Source of the DNA: Alistipes sp.
GTDB taxonomy: Bacteria; Bacteroidota; Bacteroidia; Bacteroidales; Rikenellaceae
Assembly (NCBI GenBank): GCA_017380955.1
Contig: JAFOCZ010000164.1
Span: 1-10,165, forward strand
Length of the DNA stretch: 10,165 nt
Reading direction: 5' to 3'
The position numbers were made by a program, and so were the translations under genes. The notes under the pieces were generated by a model. The model had not been told where the DNA came from. It did not search any database and worked only from the letters and a program-made list of their open reading frames with translations. Shown here piece by piece: positions 6,216 to 10,165 of this stretch. Every line of letters starts with the position of its first letter. Within the stretch, counting starts at the first letter, position 1.

Positions 6216-7703
6216 CTACTCCACATCGAGGATAATCTCGTATGTTGATGATGGTGCGAAGTCGGCATTGTATACCAAGATGAAGTTCTCGTCGAGGGCT
6301 ACATCCCACTCCTCGCCCTCTGCCAAGCGAGGATTTACCAAACGCTCGGGGAAGAAGTAGTTGAATGGCAAGTCGAGGACGTGCTCCTGCTTGAACTTAT
6401 CACCCTTCATACGCTCCAATGAGAAGTTTTCGGCGGTGGTGATGGTGATGATATACCTCTTACCCTCGGTGCGAGACTCTACGGTGTAGTCTCTCTCGCT
6501 CTCAACACCCTGAAGCATAACGCTCCACATAGGGTCGCCATAGTATACCAACACATCGCGATCGTGCCAGAAGCCCATCATATCCCAGTCCTCGGCGCTC
6601 TCATACGACAACTCACGACCGAGAGTCTCCGAGAGGCGATTCCTGGTGCTCTCCAACTCCTGCCAAAAGCCCTCACAGAAGGTGTACTTCTCGTCGATGA
6701 GCGTAGGATACCACGCATACTGCTGGTGCAGTAGGTCCTGCTGATTCATATACACAGCCTCGGCGAGTGTATAGCGGAATGGGTTGGTAACCCAATACTT
6801 GAGTGCTCCCCAGCCATTACGACCGTGCCACGTTGTTACCACATAGCCAATCATAGTAGCGGCATTAGAGCCATTCATCCACGCGGCAGCCATACTCTCC
6901 TTTGTGTTGTTCATATCGCCAATGAGGCAGTTACCCACAGCGGTATATACACGGCGCTTGCCCGACTCCACGATGTTACGCTCCTCGCCGGTGAAGATAT
7001 TCTGGGTGTATAACTTACCATCGCGAGGGCGTAGGTGACCCAACGAGTATGGCATCTCGAGATTCTGCTGTGTGGCGTGTGCTGCGGTGACCACGAGGTC
7101 GGGGTCGTATGCCTCGTACAACTCCTGGAACTTGCCGAGCACCTCCTCCTTCTCGACCATACCTGTCACAATCTCTGCGTCACGACCATTCTTATAACCC
7201 CAAAGACCTCGGGTGTGGTCGTCAACCCACGCATAGTTATCAAACCACTTTGCGGAGTTCAACTCCATAATCGTTGCAACGGCATCCTTGATGACCAGAG
7301 GCTCGGTGCTGTTGTCCACCATACGCTGTGCGGCGGCAGCGTCATAGCCTGTGATGATGCCCCACAGGAAGTCGGCGTAGATATCCTCATCCACATCGCG
7401 GCACATAAGGTGAAGGTCAATAACGTAGTCACGACCAATGTTCTCGGGTTTGTCGACGATGGCAACATAGCGAGGATTCTCCGCACGCAGAGTCTCCATA
7501 GCATCCGCAGGGGCGGTGGCGAAGGTCACGATAGTGGCGTTGTGCTTAGCAGCGAGGCTCTCGGCAACAGCCATCCACTCCGCATCGCCAGCGACATCCT
7601 CCGATGCCAACACAAGGTAGTTGTTCTCGAGGAGTGTGGCGTTGTTGCAGCCTACAAACATAAGGGCTACAACGGCCATAAGGATAGTATAAATCTTACG
7701 CAT
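6216..7703 (-). CDS. Lipoprotein with gingipain-like (C25-like) cysteine peptidase features
   Basis: This 495-residue protein has a lipoprotein signal (VALMFVGC, lipidated C19), so it is anchored in the cell envelope. Residues about 30-130 read like the alpha/beta N-terminal part of C25-type peptidases (YLVLASEDVAG, a DIYADFLWGIITGYD stretch). The likely catalytic pair is H209 in TAAHATQQN and C259 in AVGNCLIGDM. These fall in the His-then-Cys order of clan CD, followed by conserved-looking GYVVTTWHGRNGWGAL and YTLAEAVYMNQQDLLHQ blocks. I recall related Bacteroidetes proteins with GHAT and PVGNCLMG at these places; here the residue before His is Ala, not Gly. The C-terminal 100 residues are beta-rich. 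No acidic run follows C19, so a periplasm-facing location is possible. The ATG lies 1 base after the udk stop codon, implying coupled translation. Proteolytic activity and substrate are inferred; an inactive or non-peptidase role is possible. Confidence 0.7.
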   Translation of the reverse strand: MRKIYTILMAVVALMFVGCNNATLLENNYLVLASEDVAGDAEWMAVAESLAAKHNATIVTFATAPADAMETLRAENPRYVAIVDKPENIGRDYVIDLHLMCRDVDEDIYADFLWGIITGYDAAAAQRMVDNSTEPLVIKDAVATIMELNSAKWFDNYAWVDDHTRGLWGYKNGRDAEIVTGMVEKEEVLGKFQELYEAYDPDLVVTAAHATQQNLEMPYSLGHLRPRDGKLYTQNIFTGEERNIVESGKRRVYTAVGNCLIGDMNNTKESMAAAWMNGSNAATMIGYVVTTWHGRNGWGALKYWVTNPFRYTLAEAVYMNQQDLLHQQYAWYPTLIDEKYTFCEGFWQELESTRNRLSETLGRELSYESAEDWDMMGFWHDRDVLVYYGDPMWSVMLQGVESERDYTVESRTEGKRYIITITTAENFSLERMKGDKFKQEHVLDLPFNYFFPERLVNPRLAEGEEWDVALDENFILVYNADFAPSSTYEIILDVE

Positions 7704-7704
7704 A

Positions 7705-8325
7705 TTACTTACTATCTATAAGTGAACGAATATTCTGAATAAGCATCCTGACTGCTACGGAGTTGAAGCCACCCTCGGGTATGATGACATCGGCGTACTT
7801 CTTCGAAGGCTCTACGAACTCCTCGTGCATAGGCTTTACGGTGTTGGTATATTGGTCGATGACCGACTGCATAGAGCGACCACGCTCCGAGACATCGCGG
7901 AGGATGCGGCGTGCAAGGCGTATGTCGGCATCGGTGTCCACAAAGACCTTGATGTCCATCAACTCTCTCAACTCCTTATTCTCGAAGATGAGGATGCCGT
8001 CGACGATGATAACCTTTGAGGGCTTGACAAGCACACTCTCCGCGGTGCGGTTATGCTCCACGAATGAGTATACAGGGTGCTCGATAGGCACGTTAGACTT
8101 CAGCGTGCGGATGTGCTCCACAAGCATATCGGTGTCGAAGGCTGCGGGGTGGTCGTAGTTTAGTTTTGTGCGCTCCTCGTAGGTGAGTTCGGGGTGTGCC
8201 TTATAGTAGAAGTCGTGGCATAGCGTAGCCACATCGTCGTTTGCGAAAGCCTCCTGCAAGCGCTTGACAAGTGTAGACTTTCCAGAGCCTGTGCCGCCTG
8301 CAACTCCAATAACTGTTACGTTCAT
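7705..8325 (-). CDS. udk: Uridine kinase
   Basis: This 206-residue cytoplasmic P-loop kinase phosphorylates uridine and cytidine to UMP and CMP in pyrimidine salvage. The Walker A motif is GGTGSGKS at 10-17. Other family blocks are DFYYK (38-42), NYDHP (56-60), PVYSFVEHNR (84-93), the strand ending in VIIVDGILIF (105-114), and the lid RDVSERGRS (143-151) followed by QYTNTVKPMHEEFVEPSKKYAD. All match E. coli Udk closely. The open frame extends nine codons further to an ATG at 8352, but that start lies inside the upstream hairpin and adds a non-homologous tail; ATG 8325 puts MNVTVIGVAGG in the usual place. It sits 52 bases after the gyrB stop, with a terminator-like hairpin between. Its own stop is 1 base from the ATG of the next lipoprotein gene. 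Confidence 0.95.
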   Translation of the reverse strand: MNVTVIGVAGGTGSGKSTLVKRLQEAFANDDVATLCHDFYYKAHPELTYEERTKLNYDHPAAFDTDMLVEHIRTLKSNVPIEHPVYSFVEHNRTAESVLVKPSKVIIVDGILIFENKELRELMDIKVFVDTDADIRLARRILRDVSERGRSMQSVIDQYTNTVKPMHEEFVEPSKKYADVIIPEGGFNSVAVRMLIQNIRSLIDSK

Positions 8326-8330
8326 AGTTA

Positions 8331-8366
8331 ATATTAAAAATAGGGGTCGCACACAAGCGCAACCCC
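8331..8366 (-). terminator. Terminator-like hairpin between gyrB and udk
   Basis: Read on the minus strand, GGGGTTGCGC (8366-8357) pairs with GTGCGACCCC (8352-8343) across a TTGT loop: ten pairs including two G-T wobbles. A TATTTTTAATAT tract follows at 8342-8331. This looks like an intrinsic terminator for gyrB. It ends only 5 bases before the udk start, so udk must depend on read-through, on a promoter inside the gyrB 3' end, or on control at this hairpin. No clear TAnnTTTG box was seen before udk. Confidence 0.72.
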
Positions 8367-8377
8367 CTCATAAATTA

Positions 8378-10165
8378 TTAAGCATCGATATTTGCGTAGT
8401 GGGCATTCTTCTCGATAAACTCACGGCGTGGCGGTACCTCGTCACCCATAAGCATTGAGAAGATGTGGTCTGCCTCGGCAGCATTCTCCACAGTCACCTG
8501 ACGCAAGATACGCGTATCGGGATTCATAGTAGTATCCCACAACTGCTGTGCGTTCATCTCACCAAGACCTTTGTAGCGCTGGATGTGAACACCCTTAGAG
8601 CCCATCTCCGCGGTGATATCGTCACGCTCCTTGTCTGTCCAGCAGTAACGCTCCTCCTTACCCTTCTTAACGAGGTACAAAGGTGGGGTAGCGATGTAGA
8701 TATGACCATTCTCGATGAGCGCCTTCATCTTGCGGAAGAAGAAGGTAAGCATAAGGGTTGCGATGTGAGAGCCATCGACATCGGCATCGGTCATAATGAT
8801 AATCTTGTCGTAGCGCAACTTCTCGAGGTTAAGAGCCTTGCTATCCTCAGCAGTACCTATAGATACGCCCAACGCCGTAAACATATTCTTAATCTCCTCG
8901 TTCTCCCACATACGGTGCTCCTGAGCCTTCTCGACGTTGAGAATCTTACCACGAAGAGGCATAATAGCCTGGAAGTTACGGTCACGGCCCTGCTTTGCAG
9001 TACCACCCGCAGAGTCTCCCTCGACGAAGAAAATCTCGGCGATAGAGCGGTCACGGCTCGAGCAGTCAGCCAACTTACCAGGAAGACCAGCACCCGACAA
9101 CACCGTCTTACGCTGCACAGCCTCACGAGCGTTACGCGCTGCGTGGCGTGCCTGTGCTGCAAGGATAACCTTCTGCACGATAGCCTTGGCATCCTTAGGA
9201 TTCTCCTCGAGGTAGTTGCTCAAGGCTGCCGACATAGCGCGGTTTACAGCACCCGCAATCTCGTCGTTACCGAGTTTTGTCTTTGTCTGACCCTCGAACT
9301 GAGGCTCGGCAACCTTCACAGATACCACCGCTGTGAGACCCTCGCGGAAGTCATCGCCATTGATGTCGAACTTCAACTTCGAGAGCATACCGCTCTCCTC
9401 GGCGTACTTCTTGAGAGTTCGTGTGAGCGCCGCACGGAAACCTGTAAGGTGAGTACCACCCTCGATGGTGTTGATGTTATTTACATAGGAGTGAACATTC
9501 TCCGAGTAAGAGTCGTTGTACTGCATAGCAACCTCCACAGGAACGCCACTCTCCTCGGTGTCGAGGTAGATGATGTTCTCGATAATCTTCTGACCACGTG
9601 TGGCGTCGAGGTACTCCACAAACTCCGACAAACCGTGCTCCGAGTAGAAGTGCTCCGAGAGTGGGTTGCCCTCCTCATCCTTAACACGCATATCGGTGAG
9701 TGTGAGATGGATACCCTTATTCAAGAATGCCAACTCACGAAGGCGGTTTGCCAAAATCTGATATTTGTACTCTGTGGTGAGCGTGAAGATAGAGCCATCG
9801 GGCTTAAAGGTGATGGTAGTACCGCGGTCCTCGCAGTCGCCAATAATCTCCACCTTTGAGGTTGGAGCACCCTTGGAGTATGTCTGACGGTAAATCTTGC
9901 CACCACGGTGAATCTCGGCAATGAGCAATGTAGAGAGCGCATTAACACACGATACACCCACGCCGTGCAAACCTCCCGACACCTTATAACTGCCCTTGTC
10001 GAACTTACCACCGGCGTGCAACACTGTCAACACAACCTCCAAAGCCGACTTACCCTCCTTCTCGTGCCAGTCGGTAGGGATACCACGACCATTATCTCTT
10101 ACCGAGATAGAGTTGTCCTCGTTGATAGTCACATAAATGTCGGTACAGTAGCCTGCCAAAGCCTC
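8378..10165 (-). CDS. gyrB: DNA gyrase subunit B (5' end beyond window)
   Basis: This is the type II topoisomerase ATPase/Toprim subunit, which with GyrA introduces negative supercoils. The visible 595 residues are open to the window edge, and the first codons (E-A-L-A-G-Y-C) match the interior of GyrB near residue 55-60. The true start is therefore outside, and a TTG at 10159 is an ordinary leucine codon. Order of motifs in visible numbering: GHKL ATPase DNGRGIP (about 24-30), HAGGKFDKG, GGLHGVGVSCVNAL (from 64), the QTKTKLGN loop (about 293-300, lysine contacting ATP), Toprim EGDSAGG (about 382-388), TDADVDGSHI (about 459-468) and QRYKGLGEMN (about 529-538). The end FIEKNAHYANIDA is typical of Bacteroidetes GyrB. 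There is no large insertion as in gamma-proteobacterial GyrB. The QTKTKLGN loop and full tail favour GyrB over ParE. Confidence 0.95.
   Translation of the reverse strand, partial: EALAGYCTDIYVTINEDNSISVRDNGRGIPTDWHEKEGKSALEVVLTVLHAGGKFDKGSYKVSGGLHGVGVSCVNALSTLLIAEIHRGGKIYRQTYSKGAPTSKVEIIGDCEDRGTTITFKPDGSIFTLTTEYKYQILANRLRELAFLNKGIHLTLTDMRVKDEEGNPLSEHFYSEHGLSEFVEYLDATRGQKIIENIIYLDTEESGVPVEVAMQYNDSYSENVHSYVNNINTIEGGTHLTGFRAALTRTLKKYAEESGMLSKLKFDINGDDFREGLTAVVSVKVAEPQFEGQTKTKLGNDEIAGAVNRAMSAALSNYLEENPKDAKAIVQKVILAAQARHAARNAREAVQRKTVLSGAGLPGKLADCSSRDRSIAEIFFVEGDSAGGTAKQGRDRNFQAIMPLRGKILNVEKAQEHRMWENEEIKNMFTALGVSIGTAEDSKALNLEKLRYDKIIIMTDADVDGSHIATLMLTFFFRKMKALIENGHIYIATPPLYLVKKGKEERYCWTDKERDDITAEMGSKGVHIQRYKGLGEMNAQQLWDTTMNPDTRILRQVTVENAAEADHIFSMLMGDEVPPRREFIEKNAHYANIDA

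Noticed and set aside
6178..6309. Extension of the BACON lipoprotein by 44 residues to an ATG at 6309
   Set aside because: The extension overlaps the end of the preceding gene and would bury the MKKF lipoprotein signal inside the protein.
7035..7721. A 228-codon plus-strand open frame opposite the protease-like lipoprotein gene
   Set aside because: The translation is a Cys/His/Val-rich shadow with no domain, and the minus-strand gene has a signal peptide, a start coupled to udk and family motifs.
8465..9859. A 464-codon open frame on the plus strand opposite gyrB
   Set aside because: It is antisense to a fully conserved GyrB. Its translation is low-complexity, rich in Leu, His, Val and Arg, with no recognisable motif; long antisense frames arise here from the codon bias of gyrB.
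10157..10159. TTG at 10159 as a start codon for gyrB
   Set aside because: The preceding codons continue the frame (Glu-Ala) and match the interior of GyrB, so the real start lies beyond the window.

Overview
The window is a chromosomal segment of a Bacteroidales bacterium. Supporting signs are Bacteroidetes-type promoters (a TTG element about 19-20 bases upstream of TAnnTTTG), lipoproteins with a Bacteroidetes-style BACON domain, a DUF4836-like protein, a GyrB of Bacteroidetes type, and very tight gene spacing with little Shine-Dalgarno signal. A cysteate synthase homologue points towards a sulfonolipid-making lineage such as Alistipes (Rikenellaceae) or Odoribacter. This genus-level guess is inference. 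No mobile element, CRISPR array, tRNA or rRNA was seen.

Layout: (1) Positions 1-1048, minus strand, hold the N-terminal part of a membrane-anchored DUF4836-like protein cut by the window edge. (2) Positions 1049-1208 are a divergent intergenic region with a promoter facing each way. (3) Positions 1209-5277, plus strand, form a compact four-gene operon with gaps of 2-11 bases: a cysteate synthase-like PLP enzyme, mannose-6-phosphate isomerase (manA), a small orphan LuxR-type regulator with a degenerate receiver and a histidine-rich linker, and an iron-dependent alcohol dehydrogenase of the YqhD/BDH type. A strong hairpin at 5303-5333 ends it. (4) Positions 5356-10165, minus strand, read in transcription order: gyrB (5' end outside the window), a terminator-like hairpin, udk (uridine kinase), a lipoprotein with a gingipain-like (C25-like) His/Cys pair, and a BACON-domain lipoprotein. 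The last three are closely packed (gaps of 1 and 38 bases) and converge on the shared terminator.

How they may work together: cysteate synthase makes L-cysteate from O-phosphoserine and sulfite, the polar precursor of capnine/sulfobacin sulfonolipids in Bacteroidetes. ManA and the alcohol dehydrogenase share its transcript but are not known members of that pathway. The embedded regulator may control the operon. The gyrB-udk side combines housekeeping genes with two cell-envelope lipoproteins whose function is unknown. The items most worth following up are the cysteate synthase operon with its atypical regulator, and the udk-linked protease-like lipoprotein.
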